The translations under genes and the position numbers were made by a program. Under the pieces are notes generated by a model. It ran no database searches, was not told the origin of the DNA, and saw nothing but the letters and a program-made list of their open reading frames with translations. 64,000 bases of DNA from Laguncularia racemosa (lineage: Eukaryota; Streptophyta; Magnoliopsida; Myrtales; Combretaceae): contig JBBMOL010000117.1 of assembly GCA_037954665.1 (NCBI GenBank), positions 868,001-932,000 on the forward strand. Reading direction: 5' to 3'. Positions 45,990 through 56,561 of this stretch are shown here, piece after piece (position 1 is the stretch's first letter; every line of letters begins with the position of its first letter).

Positions 45990-47516
45990 ATGGCTAGCAC
46001 CGCAGTCGACCGCCTCCTCCGCAAAGAAATTCGGGTATACAAACCTTTGGACCCAAAGTTGGTACTGGACCATTGGTTTACCTTGTACAACCCAGAGGAG
46101 CATGCCTTCATCCAACAAAAGATCGGCTCCATCCTCTCACTGACAAAGATAGAGGTGAATTTGCCTTTAGTCTGGGCCATGCTCCAATTATGGAAAATCG
46201 AGCCCGCTACTTTCTTTATCGGGCCGCATGAGATCACCCCTACCTTGGAGGAGTACACCCAGTTGCTACAGGCTCTAGCACTGACTGATCAAATCTATGC
46301 ACCAGACCTTGAGGCCGGGCCAGCCGGTACCTTCAGTAGATTATTAGGCATCCGTAAGACAATAGTCAACAAAGCCCTGGCAAACTGTAATGGATATTGC
46401 ATACGTATGGATGATTTAGAAGCCTGGTTCATCGCTCGAGAGGATAATGGGGATAGGAAGGACATACTGTGTAGGGACCCCAAAACTTACAGACAGAGAA
46501 GGGTAAACGCTTTCATCTTAACAGCCTTCGCCACCATACTGTTCCCCACCGGGACCTTCTATATTCACTACCGGGTTGTAGAGCTGGTGACCCAATTTCT
46601 GGAGGGAAGATCTTACATCCCGGCTCTACTGGCTGAACAGATCTGGAACTTGAATTTCCTCAAGAAGAAAGGCCATGGGATCCTTCGCTCAAGCCTCAAC
46701 CTTCTGCTGATATGGTTTGTAAGCCACCTTAAGTGCTTCGGGCTGAACATGGTCCGAAAAACCTTAGCCTAGTAGGTGGATCTCGTAGACTCATGTATAG
46801 AAAAGGTGAAGCTACCCGACGACCTTACCAGCCACAGTTAGGTAGAGGTACTTAGAAGTTTCAGTGCCGAGGATATTCTGTGGACAGCCAGGTGGAGCTG
46901 CTGTGACAAAATCATCTTGACCTGCAGAAACTTCCAAGCAGTACCTTTAATCGGAATCAGCGGATGTATTGGATATCACCCCAACTCAGTGGTCTGCCAG
47001 TTTGGTACCATCCAAGATATAGTTTATTGGCCCTCGCTGGAAGCAATCACTTTTGAGTACCAAGATCCGAACCTGTTGGTAGCCGAGAAGTTTGCTAAGC
47101 TGGCAGAGGTCAAAGCACTTTGGGAAGCCAGAATTGAAAGCCCGAATGTGGACCTCGGGGAGTTAGATGGCGAAGTGGGAAAACACCGAGCCACCAGAGA
47201 GTTTGTAATCTACCAGCTATATCAGATAGGGGAAAGAGCATACCGGGTTCCAGACGTCACCTAATCAAGACTAGACAAGATCAATCCAGAGACAGAAGTA
47301 TACCTAGAACAGGTCAAGGCCTGAATGGAGGTATACTTTGAAGCTGCAGATCATAAGAAAGACATCTGGAAGGGACGTTTCAAAGAATCCGACCAAAGGA
47401 ACAAGGCCTTGGAAGCACAATTAGAGAAGACCCAAGCCAAAGTCAAAGAATTAGAAGCTGTCATCAATGGGAAGTCTGAGCCTCCACAACAGAAGACTAA
47501 AAGAGCTAGGAAATAG
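45990..47516 (+). pseudogene. Tat/Ogre-like gag
   Basis: One frame holds the whole segment, broken by stops at 46,770, 46,773, 46,839, 47,262 and 47,322. The start, MASTAVDRLLRKEIRVYKPLDPKLVLDHWFTLYN, and IGSILSLTKIEVNLPLVWAMLQLWKIEPATFFIG, ITPTLEEYTQLLQAL are typical of the gag of Ogre-type elements. PDPNL-like EYQDPNLLVAEKFAKLAEVKALWEAR follows. The last part (KALEAQLEKTQAKVKELEAVING) is a predicted coiled coil with a basic tail KTKRARK. No zinc knuckle follows. The open stretch 45,990-46,772 alone is 260 codons. Confidence 0.82.
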
Positions 47517-48332
47517 ATTATCATTGTAATCTTTTATTTGTTTGAATGTCGAACTCCAAAAATTATTCAATATTAATAAAAGTGAAAGTTTCAATATTAC
47601 ATCGTCAATCAATTGTCGACCCTTTTTATTTTTAGCATCCGTGTGACACATGCATAGCTTTTGCATACATCATACTAAATAAAAAAACAAAATGCGTGCC
47701 CAGGTATCAAGATAGCTCCCAAACAATCGAACCCTCTCAGAAGCCCGATTCATTACCCGCTCAAAGACCAAAATGGCAAACAGCGACAACTGCAATAAGA
47801 CTAGCACTGACTACGTTCCTACAGCCAGGGAAGAAGCGCAAGCAAAAGGTGTCAAAAGCAGAGTAAAGGAAAAGCCAATCGACGCCTAGATGTGCATTCT
47901 ACCTCTCCAACAATCTTTCCGAAGAGCGAATATTATTCAAGAGCCTTGGATAAGTGAGGGTGACGCCAGTAAAGGGAAATCAATCCCCCGCACGTCCAAC
48001 CAGCATCCGGCTCTGAACAATTGGTTATGTTATCCTATCAGTAGCGCTAGGTTAGCTCGAAAGTAGAGAAAAATTATTAAGCAAATTTTATTGAGACTCT
48101 TTATCAAATTCAATTACAGTTTGTTTTCGCCTTATATATATGCTTTCACTTTTATGTTATTTAGATCTTCTCCCATCGAACATCAAGGATATTTCACGCG
48201 GGTAGAAAGTAAAAACGCTGATATCGTTTCCAATGCTGCTGGGTCAGTTGTTGAAGGAGATATCCTAGACCACGAAATAATACAAGAAAATTGGCAAAAA
48301 CATGAACAAAGCGAATTTCGATCGACGAGCCT
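47517..48332 (+). other. Gag-pol gap of Tat element, protease not found
   Basis: Here a Tat element should encode the rest of gag, a zinc knuckle and an aspartic protease. No D-S/T-G or LLGRPW motif was seen. The region seems to be internal sequence from a deleted or different region; 48,091-48,345 is an open stretch without a domain. Confidence 0.5.
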
Positions 48333-49089
48333 ATGGAGACAGTAAATCTAGGAAGCATGGAAAACCCTAAGAACCTCAAAATCGGGACCAGTTTGAGTGC
48401 CAAGCAAAAATGTGAGATAACCGAGCTATTAATGGAATATACGGATGTGTTTGCCTGGTCATATGGTGACATGCCAGGGCTAGACCAATCAATAGTGGTT
48501 CATAGGCTTCCCACAAGGGAAAATGTCAAACCTAAAAAACAAAAACTGAGAAGATTTAGGCCTGACATCTTGCTAAAGATTTAGGCCTGACATCTTGCTA
48601 AAGATTAAGGAAGAAGTCAAGAAACTGCTAGAAGTAGGGTTCATTGAAGTATCCGACTACCCAAAATGGGTAGCAAATATAGTCCCCGTTATGAAAAAGA
48701 ATGGAAAAGTACGCGTATGCGTAGACTTCCGGGACTTAAACCAAGCTACGCCAAAGGATAACTTCCCCCTACCTCACATTGATGTTCTAGTAGACAACAC
48801 TGCGGGAAACCATCTCTTCTCATTCATGGACGGTTTTTTAGGATATAATCAAATAAAAATGGCTGAAGAAGATAAAACCAAAACAACCTTCATCACAACG
48901 TGGGGAACTTTCTATTACAAAGTCATGCCCTTCGGTTTGAAAAACGCCGGGGCAACGTATCAGAGAGCCATGGTCGCAATACTTCACGACATGATGCATC
49001 GAGAGGTTGAAGTATATGTCGACGACATGATAGCCAAATCCAAAGAAGGAGAAAGCCATATGGATATCCTGAGGAAATTGTTTAAATGA
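48333..49089 (+). pseudogene. Tat/Ogre-like reverse transcriptase, N-terminal half
   Basis: It begins with LSAKQKCEITELLMEYTDVFAWSYGDMPGLD and IVVHRLPT. A 25-bp tandem duplication (tttaggcctgacatcttgctaaaga, offset 25 at 48,558/48,583) shifts the frame at RPDILLKI. RT continues as VANIVPVMKKNGKVRVCVDFRDLNQATPKDNFPLPHID, FSFMDGFLGYNQIKM, MPFGLKNAGATYQRAM, and the catalytic YVDD at 49,015-49,026. A TGA at 49,087 (Arg CGA in the family) ends the open segment before LRKFQLKLNPEKC. Confidence 0.92.
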
Positions 49090-50412
49090 TTGAGAAAATT
49101 TCAGCTCAAGTTAAACCCAGAGAAATGCACTTTCAGGGTCACAATGGGGAAATTGTTAGGGTTTATCATAAGCCAAGAAGGGATTAAAATCGACCCTGAC
49201 AAGGTAAAGTCTATATTAGAGTTACCTTCCCCACGCTCCGTTAAAGAAGTGAGAAGCTTGCTGGGAAGATTAAATTATATAGCTCGTTTTATCTCACAGC
49301 TCACCGACAAATGCCGGCCATTATTCCGTCTGTTGAAGAAGAACGCCACAATAGAATGGGACGACAAATGCGAAGAAGCATTCAGGAAAATCAAAGACTA
49401 TCTTATAAAACCTCTGGTCTTGATAGTCCCGAAGCAAGGAAAGCCCTTATTCTTATACCTTACTATACTCCCCGAATCCATAGGATGCGTATTGGGGCAG
49501 AAAGATGACGAGGGAAGAGAGCGTTCCATATATTATCTGAGCAAGAAGTTCACAGATGGGGAACAGAGGTACTCAGAGGTGGAGAAGACATGTTGTGCTT
49601 TAATCTGGGTCATGCATCGACTAAGGCAATACACCCTTTACTACCATATTGAGCTACTGACAAGACATGATCCCTTGAAATACTTGGCAGAGAAGCCAGC
49701 TCTGATAGGGAGAATCTCTAAGTGGCAAATGCTCCTATCCGAGTTCAACATCACATACATAAATCAGAACTCGATGAAAGGGCAAGCCTTAGCCGACCAA
49801 TTAATGGAACACCATGTCGAGACAGATTCCCAAGAACTACAGGCCCAATTTCCATATGAGAATATATTGATAGTGGAAGATATGCCAGTGGAAGACTTTG
49901 GGATAGAGCAGAATGCTAAATGGAAACTGTTTTTCGATGGAGCCGCCAACGTATTCGATTGTGGGGTTGGGGCAGTATTGATATCCCTAGATGGTACTCA
50001 ATTCCCTGCAGTGACGAGACTTACATTTCCTTATACCAATAATATCGCAGAATATGAAGCATGTATTCTTGGCCTCAAAATGGCCTGTCAAATGGAAATC
50101 CGCGAATTAAAAGTATATGGAGATTCGTCGCTTATCATATTACAGACAAGAGGGGAATACAAGACTAAAGACCCCAAACTGGTACCGTATCATCAACACT
50201 TGACAGAGCTAATTGAAGAATTCAAGGCAATCGCTTTCACATACATCCCGAGAACTCAGAATCGGTTTGTAGATGCACTAGCCACACTAGCATCTATGAT
50301 CCAGATAACAGGGGGAGCCGAAGTTCAACCGATGAAAATAGACATCGAAAGTTGGCCCGCCTACTGTTTAACCATTGAAAAAGTACAAGATGACAAGCCC
50401 TGGTATCCATAG
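49090..50412 (+). pseudogene. Tat/Ogre-like RT C-terminus, RNase H and aRNH (duplication copy 1)
   Basis: 440 open codons. RT thumb: LRKFQLKLNPEKCTF, GKLLGFIISQEGIKIDPDK, LGRLNYIARFI. RNase H: PLFLYLTILPESIGCVLGQ, ERSIYYLSKKFTDGEQRYSEVEKTCCALIW; the usual catalytic start, normally LYIAVS, is present but weak. The aRNH at about 49,920-50,320 has LFFDGAANVFDCGVGAVLI (Asp), EYEACILGLKMA (Glu), VYGDSSLII (Asp) and FVDALATLAS (Asp), so all four acidic residues are there. The frame ends TGG TAT CCA TAG, a stop created by the duplication junction at 50,404/50,405. Confidence 0.92.
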
Positions 50413-51334
50413 GATGCGTATTGGGGCAGAAAGATAACGAGGGAAGAGAGCGTTCTATATATTATCTGAGCAAGAAGTTCACAGATGGGGAACAGAGGTA
50501 CTCAGAGGTGGAGAAGACGTGTTGTGCTTTAATCTGGGTCATGCATCGACTAAGGCAATACACCCTTTACTACCATATTGAGCTACTGACAAGACATGAT
50601 CCCTTGAAATACTTGGCAGAGAAGCCAGCTCTGATAGGGAGAATCTCTAAGTGGCAAATGCTCCTATCCGAGTTCAACATCACATACATAAATCAAAACC
50701 GGATGAAAGGGCAAGCCTTAGCCGACCAATTAACGGAACACCCTGTCGAGACAGATTCCCAAGAACTACAGGCCCAATTTCCAGATGAGAATATATTGAC
50801 AGTGGAAGATATGCCAATAGAAGACTTTGGGATAGAGCAGAATGCTAAATGGAAACTGTTTTTCGATGGAGCCGCCAACGTATTCAGTTGTGGGGTTGGG
50901 GGCAGTATTGATATCCCCGGATGGTACTCAATTCCCTGCAGCGACGAGACTTACATTTCCTTATACCAATAATATCGCAGAATATGAAGCATGTATTCTT
51001 GGCCTCAAAATGGCCTGTCAAATGGAAATCCGCGAATTAGAAGTATATGGAGATTCGTCGCTTATCATACTACAGACAAGAGGGGAATACAAGACTAAAG
51101 ACCCCAAACGGGTACCGTATCATCAACACTTGACATAGCTAATTGAAGAATTCAAGGCAATCACTTTCACATACATCCCGAGAACTCAGAATCAGTTTAC
51201 AGATGCACTAGCCACACTAGCATCTATGATCCAGATAACAGGGAGAGCCGAAGTTCAACCGATGAAAATAGACATCGAAAGTCGGCCCGCCTACTGTTTA
51301 ACCATTGAAAAAGTACAAGATGACAAGCCCTGGT
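49476..51334. repeat. 929-bp tandem duplication within Tat pol
   Basis: Unit 1 is 49,476-50,404, and unit 2 50,405-51,334 is one base longer. The junction reads tggt-ATC-cataggatg, sharing only ATC between the donor end (tggtATCacg at 51,331) and the acceptor start (cgaATCcatagg at 49,474). Confidence 0.95.
50405..51334 (+). pseudogene. Duplicated RNase H and aRNH segment (copy 2)
   Basis: This repeats 49,476-50,404 with about 28 differences in 929 positions counted by eye. An extra G in ggggttgggggcag (about 50,900) shifts the frame inside the aRNH, giving VFSCGVGGSID. The aRNH resumes in another frame at 50,842-51,138 (GAVLISPDGTQFPAATRL), and a TAG at 51,136 (from GAG) ends it. So copy 2 is inactive while copy 1 is intact. 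The segment is followed by integrase in the correct frame. Confidence 0.9.
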
Positions 51335-52578
51335 ATCACGACATCAAGAATTTCCTCCAAGAAAGTAAATACCCTGAAATGGCTAGTAGGAATGACCAAA
51401 GAACAATCAGAAGGTTAGCAAGCCATTTCTTACTAAGTGGGTCTGTACTCTACAAAAGATCATCTGATACCACCTTGTTGAGATGTGTAGAAAAAAATGA
51501 AGCATGCAAACTGATGAAAGAAGTACATGAGGGAGTATATGGACCTCATATGAATGGCTACATGTTGGCCCGAAAAATCATGAGGTTAGGATATTATTGG
51601 TTAACCATGGAATCAGATTGCATAAAGTATGTCAAGCACTGTCATTTGTGTCAAGTCTACGCAAATCGGATAAATGCTCCGCCCAATGAGCTACACTTGT
51701 TATCAGCACCATGGCCTTTCTCCATGTGGGGAATCGACATAATAGGCTCGATCACTCCGACAGCATCTAATGGCCACAGATTCATACTAGTAGCCATTGA
51801 TTACTTCACCAAGTGGGTGGAAGCTTCATCATATACCAATGTTACAAAGGGGGTAATAATCCGCTTCTTAAAAAGGGACATAATAGCCCGATATGGAGTT
51901 CCTGAGTCCATCATCACCGACAACAGTACCAATCTTAATAACAAGTCGATGACAAGTTTATGTCAACAATTCCACATAAACCACAGAAATTCAACTCCCT
52001 ACCGACCTCAAATGAATGGGGCAGTAGAAGCAGCTAATAAAAATATCAAGAAGATCATCGAGAAAATGACAACAACTTACAAAGATTGGCACGAAATGTT
52101 ACCGTTTTCTCTCATGGCTTATAGGATTTCAATAAGAACATCTACGGGAGCTACCCCTTACTCATTGGTATATGATACAGAAGCAGTGTTACCAGTTGAA
52201 GTTGAAATACCATCATTCAGAATCCTGTCGGAAACTCAACTAACTGAATCAGATTGGGTAAGGAAGAGGCTTGATCAGCTGAATCTGATTGATGAAAGAA
52301 GGCTTACCGCACTATGTCATGGCCAGTGTTACCAATAAAGAATGGCCCGAGCATTTAACAAGAAGACGAGATCTCGATACTTCAAAGAGGGGGATCTGGT
52401 ACTAAGGAAGGTTCTCCTGAATGCCCAAGACTCCAGAGGGAAATTTACCCCAAACTACGAAGGCCCTTATGTAGTGAAAAAGGTTCTGTCAGGAGGTGCT
52501 TTAATACTAACTCAAATGGATGGTCCAGAATTGAGAGACCCCATTAACACAGATGCTGTAAAGATGTACTATCCTTAG
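51226..52578 (+). pseudogene. Tat/Ogre-like integrase
   Basis: One frame with a single TAA at 52,336. The zinc finger has HEGVYGPHMNG and CIKYVKHCHLCQ (HHCC). The catalytic core has SMWGIDIIG (first Asp), ESIITDNSTNLNNKSM (second Asp) and NGAVEAANKNIKKI (Glu). C-terminal: YSLVYDTEAVLPVEVEIPS, then after the stop RSRYFKEGDLVLRKVL, GKFTPNYEGPYVVKKVLSGGALILTQMDG. Asn replaces the usual Gly in the TDNG-x-N position, common in Tat elements in related form. Final stop at 52,578. Confidence 0.93.
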
Positions 52579-53991
52579 GCAAGGGAATCGAAATTTTGCC
52601 AATGTTTATGAAAGCCAATATTCGATACAAATTTCGTTGAGTCGAGTTTTTACTTTTTACAAGCAAAGTTAATATCCCTGAATGGTCGATAATCCAAGTC
52701 AATTCCCATCACCACAAATATTCCTAAACACATTACCCACCACTTCGCCAATGAAAGATAAACACTAAAATGATAATGAATCTTAATATATTTGGTAATA
52801 TAGTTCCATCTACTTTTGAGCATTAAAACATAGTGCATTAGTAGGGTAACATTACCGTCAAAAGAGCCATGTGCATAAAGAAAGGAAGCACATCAAGATT
52901 TTCAACCCCGTGTCAAGATAAGAAGAAGAGAAGTAGAAATAAACTAGCCTGAAGGTTCGGTTGTTTGGTAGCTATCAACGATAAACTGGCAAGCATATTT
53001 AAAATAAATAACTATCATCATATCATGAAAGGCATCACATCATTTAGCTCAGTCAGTAGAAAGTATATTCAGAAGCATAAGATGAGTCAGCCCATAGTTG
53101 GGCATTTGTCTAAACATTCCTTCTAATAGGGTAGTCAGCCCAAAAAGGGGCACTTCCTTAGATCTTTTCTAAGGTCAGCCTATAAAGGCACCTTTTTGAG
53201 ATATCATTTTTAGCTTAGATTAGTCAGCCCAAGATGGGCACTTTCCTAAACATCCTCTCTAAAGGTTAGCTCACAGGGAGCACCTTTTTGAGATATCATT
53301 TTTATCTTAGGTTAGTCAGCCCAAGATGGGCACTTTCCTAAAAATCTGTTCTCAAGGTCAACTCATAAGGGCACTTTTTGAGACAATTCAATTAATTTTA
53401 TCATAGGTTAGTCAGCCCAAGATGGGCACTTTCCTAAAAATCCGTTCTCAAGGTCAGCTCATAAGGGCACTGTTTGAGACACTCTACCATAGGTTAGTCA
53501 GCCCAAGATGGGCACTTTCCTAAAAATCTATCTTAAGGCTAGTCAGCCCATGAGGGGGACTTTCCTAGATTCTCCCGATTAGTCAGCTCTTGGGGCACTT
53601 TTCGAAATATTCTTCCAAACAGTTGCTAGTCTAACAAGACGCTTCTGTTGACATGTAGCCAGCTCATAAGGGCGCTTCCTAAGTAAATTTTCTTTCCAAG
53701 GTTGCTAGTCTGATAAGACGCTTCCTATCATCATTGCTTCCACACAATGCTTGAGGTGTTTCCTATCGCCAATTAGTCAGCCCATAAAGCACTGTTTAGG
53801 GAGGGAACATTACTCTAAATTGTTAGGACCATCTTAAATTGTGGGATTATTAGCTTTTGGAGCATTTTCCTACCAAAACAAATGCTAGGTAACCAGCCAA
53901 GCCAAGGCGTTATCTATTTAAGAGGCCAAAAATGTCGTCTTTCTTGTCTTTGTAGTTAAGTTTTTCAAACTTTACTACAAAGAGGAGCAAC
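52579..53991 (+). other. 3' untranslated region of Tat element
   Basis: Non-coding between the integrase stop and the 3' LTR. It includes the minisatellite at 53,040-53,800, and ends with a purine-rich tract acaaagaggagcaac (about 53,977-53,991), the candidate polypurine tract for plus-strand priming. Confidence 0.8.
53040..53800. repeat. 3' UTR minisatellite, about 86-96-bp unit
   Basis: tagtcagcccaagatgggca and variants start at 53,132, 53,221, 53,313, 53,409 and 53,495 (spacings 89, 92, 96, 86), with more decayed units to about 53,800. Each unit has two related halves, (g)tcagcccaagatgggcactttcc and (g)tcagctcataagggcactttt. Confidence 0.9.
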
Positions 53992-56124
53992 TATAAACAC
54001 CCCATTTTTTCCCTAGGAATGAATAATAATTGTAAACACCCCATTTTTTCCCTAGGAATGAATAATAATCACTAATAATCAATTCTTAATTTTTTCCAAA
54101 TTTTTTTCAATTTTTCTTTAATTTAGCATAAATAATAAAAATATTCAAAAAATAAAAATAAATAGGAAAACACATCAATTTTGAAAAATGATTTCAGAAA
54201 TGGCAATAATAAATAATAAATAATTTTTGCAAATTTTTGAAGTTTCAAAAAATACTGAAAAATAAAAAAAAATCGCATTGCATATATGCAATTTGCGAAT
54301 AAAAGAAAATCAGGAAAATGGGCTAGCCCAGCTGGTCCGGACCACGGGCTAAGGCGCGCGCGGGAGGGCTCAGTTGCAGGTTCGAATCGCGGGGAAGCAG
54401 TTTCCACGTTTTGAGTTTTTTTACTTATCTAGGACACGTGGCAGCATCCGATTGGCTGAAGGAAACGCACGCGCCAAGCGCGTGATCATCTCCTACCTCG
54501 GGTCCGAGATCGCCGGCGAAGGAAAAATTTGAATTTCGGCCGTTTCAATTCGATTTTTTGCACAAATCCAACAGATCTTCAATAGAATTGAGATAAACAT
54601 CATTCCAATTGGAATCAAATTGCAACAAATCGATGGATTTACACAAATCGGAGTTGTTTTTTTTAACCGAAAATCCGATTAGCTTCAATCAAAGGAAATT
54701 CGAGCTTATCCAGCTCGGTTTCAAGCGCCTATAAATAGAGGAGGATCGGAGGAAGTCAGGGAAGGAATCACAATTGAGAGAAAGTGAGAAAAGAGAACAA
54801 ATCGGAGGAAACCCAAAACCGCGAACCGCCGATTGGAGCCAAGCCGCCACTAGGAGATGTTCTGGGAGCAAACCACCGCCACCATTGGATTCAGCACCCT
54901 CGAGAAGCTAGGATTCGATGCCTCACCCGTGACAAAAGACCGCCGGAACGCCGTGAACGAGCATCCTCCGCCGCCGTGTCCGACCGATCCGACCCGACCC
55001 AATTCGACCCGACCAACCCAACCCGCGTACCGACCTGGATCCAGGTAAGTCGGATTTTCCGGATTTTTCCAATTTATTTATTCTGATTTTATTTATTATT
55101 ATTTATTTATTAATTAATTTGTTGGTTATTTATTTATTTATTTGTTTATGTTTTATTTTCTATAAATAGGAAAATGTTAGAAATTAGATTTGTTTAGGAT
55201 TTAATAATGTAGAAAAATAATAAAAAAAATAATAATAAATAATATAAATGTAGAAAAATAATAATAAAACTTTAGGTTTTAAAATAGGATAGATAATAGT
55301 TTAGGATAAATTTTTTAACAAAAATTATAAAAATCATAAAATCAAAAAAAACTATAAAAATCATGAAAATTTAGAAAAATTGTAGAAGAATAAGAAAAAA
55401 TCATAAAAATCATAAAAAATAAAAAAAAAAATCATAAAAAATTAATAAAAAAATAAAAATTCAAAAATTATAAAAATGAGTTTTATCACTTAGAAAAAAT
55501 CATTTTCTTCAAATAAATCCAAAATTGATGTTTTTCCTAAAAACCATTTTCAAAAATTAGATAAAATTTTAGGCTTAGATTTTTTAGAAAAAATCCCAAA
55601 AATGATAAAAACATAAATCAAAAGAGATTTCAAAATTAAAATTCACAAACACACTAAATATTTTCAAAAAAAAAAGCGAATTACGGCTTGTTTGATCCTG
55701 ACTAGCAGGTACGTAGGAACCCATTTGGGTCAACCTATAAAAAATAAAAAATCATTTTCTTGGAATAATAAAAAACATAATAAAAAGTAATAGAAACAAA
55801 ATAAAAGGCATTTCTAGATGGGAACAATTTTAGGAGAATAGGTGGTAACCGTAAGGTTTTAATAGGTTAGCCTCCGGACTTAGAAACTCTGGTTTTCCCT
55901 TTTCCTCTTTTCAAAAACGAGAAGAGGAAATAACGACAACTAATAGTCCAAATTAAGACTAATCCGCTTCTTTAGTCTTAATTCAATATTTCCCAACAAC
56001 AGTTGGGTGGCGACTCCAAAAATCAAACGAAATTCCTAACTCAAGTCGAGGATCTACATTAGATGAGCATAGGGTCTAGTTTAGATCGGATTAGGAATGG
56101 GAATGCAAAAAATTAGGCTCGACA
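53992..56124 (+). repeat. 3' LTR of Tat/Ogre-like element
   Basis: The head is duplicated: tataaacacc at 53,992 and tgtaaacacc at 54,031 start two consecutive 39-bp units; from 54,031 it matches the 5' LTR throughout. The end is ggctcgaca at 56,124. It carries the TATA box at 54,730-54,737, the A-box at 54,324 and B-box at 54,379, and an intact splice donor at 55,042-55,050. Confidence 0.92.
54857..55048 (+). CDS. Upstream ORF in 3' LTR copy (63 aa)
   Basis: Same frame and same start as 44,243-44,410, and 24 bases longer through an in-frame Pro/Thr/Arg-rich insertion or its loss in the other copy. Its stop TAA lies within the donor GTAAGT, so the ORF would continue past the junction only if the intron were removed. 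No known domain. Confidence 0.3.
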   Translation: MFWEQTTATIGFSTLEKLGFDASPVTKDRRNAVNEHPPPPCPTDPTRPNSTRPTQPAYRPGSR

Positions 56125-56129
56125 CCTAT
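56125..56129. repeat. Target-site duplication CCTAT, right
   Basis: Matches 43,413-43,417 exactly. Confidence 0.9.
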
Positions 56130-56561
56130 CAACCCTCGATTGCCATTGTGGTGGAATCAAACCCTAGATCCCTCATCTTGTTATCCGAAGTTATGAGTAC
56201 TCCCACGCTATTTGTTTACTTTAATTACGATAAAATGAATTGTGTGATTAATTGTTGCATTAGTACATAAACCTACTTGACATTTGCGTTTGTGTTTACG
56301 TTATTGTGTATTGGGTCCTTTAGCTCACTTGTCTTTTTCAGGTAAGGACTTTTCAACCCTTATACTATTTGATGGGTTTTGGCTATGAGGAGTGGGGGGA
56401 TGAATACAGGGACTTAGATTCCATGGATTTTGACTATTACTAACTTTCTTATTTAGACTTAGTATTTATATTCTCGTAATGTATATGGATTTATTATAGG
56501 AGTTGTCTGTGGCTTCATAATCTATTTACTTATGACTATTTTTATGGGCCCCCTAATTGAA
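56130..56561 (+). repeat. Repeat X, left copy, part 2
   Basis: Continuation of repeat X beyond the Tat element. It matches 60,000-60,240 inverted: tatttagactta, ggatttattataggag and ggcttcataatctatttactta here; their complements lie at about 60,010-60,110. It stops near 56,561 where copia RT begins, well before the end of the right-hand X copy. Confidence 0.8.

Larger units (their letters stand above)
43418..56124 (+). mobile_element. Tat/Ogre-like Ty3/gypsy retrotransposon, 12.7 kb
   Basis: It is structurally complete: 2.1-kb LTRs, a tRNA-Arg primer binding site, gag, RT, RNase H, a second archaeal-like RNase H (aRNH), integrase, a 3' minisatellite, a polypurine tract and a 5-bp target-site duplication. 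The aRNH after the normal RNase H together with a tRNA-Arg primer is typical of the plant Tat lineage, to which Ogre belongs. No protease or zinc knuckle was found between gag and RT. Stops, a 25-bp duplication and a 929-bp duplication break the polyprotein. By eye the LTRs differ at about 16 of 430 sampled bases (near 4 percent, mostly transitions), so the insertion is not recent. Confidence 0.93.

Noticed and set aside
51842..51950. Loss of catalytic Asp in Tat integrase because the motif reads TDNSTN
   Set aside because: The Asp itself is present; only the following residues differ, as is common in this lineage.
53040..53800. CRISPR-like array
   Set aside because: Repeats are continuous, variable, without unique spacers, and lie in a plant retrotransposon 3' UTR.
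54784..55086. 100-codon open stretch in the 3' LTR
   Set aside because: A different frame from the uORF and not preserved in the 5' LTR copy.
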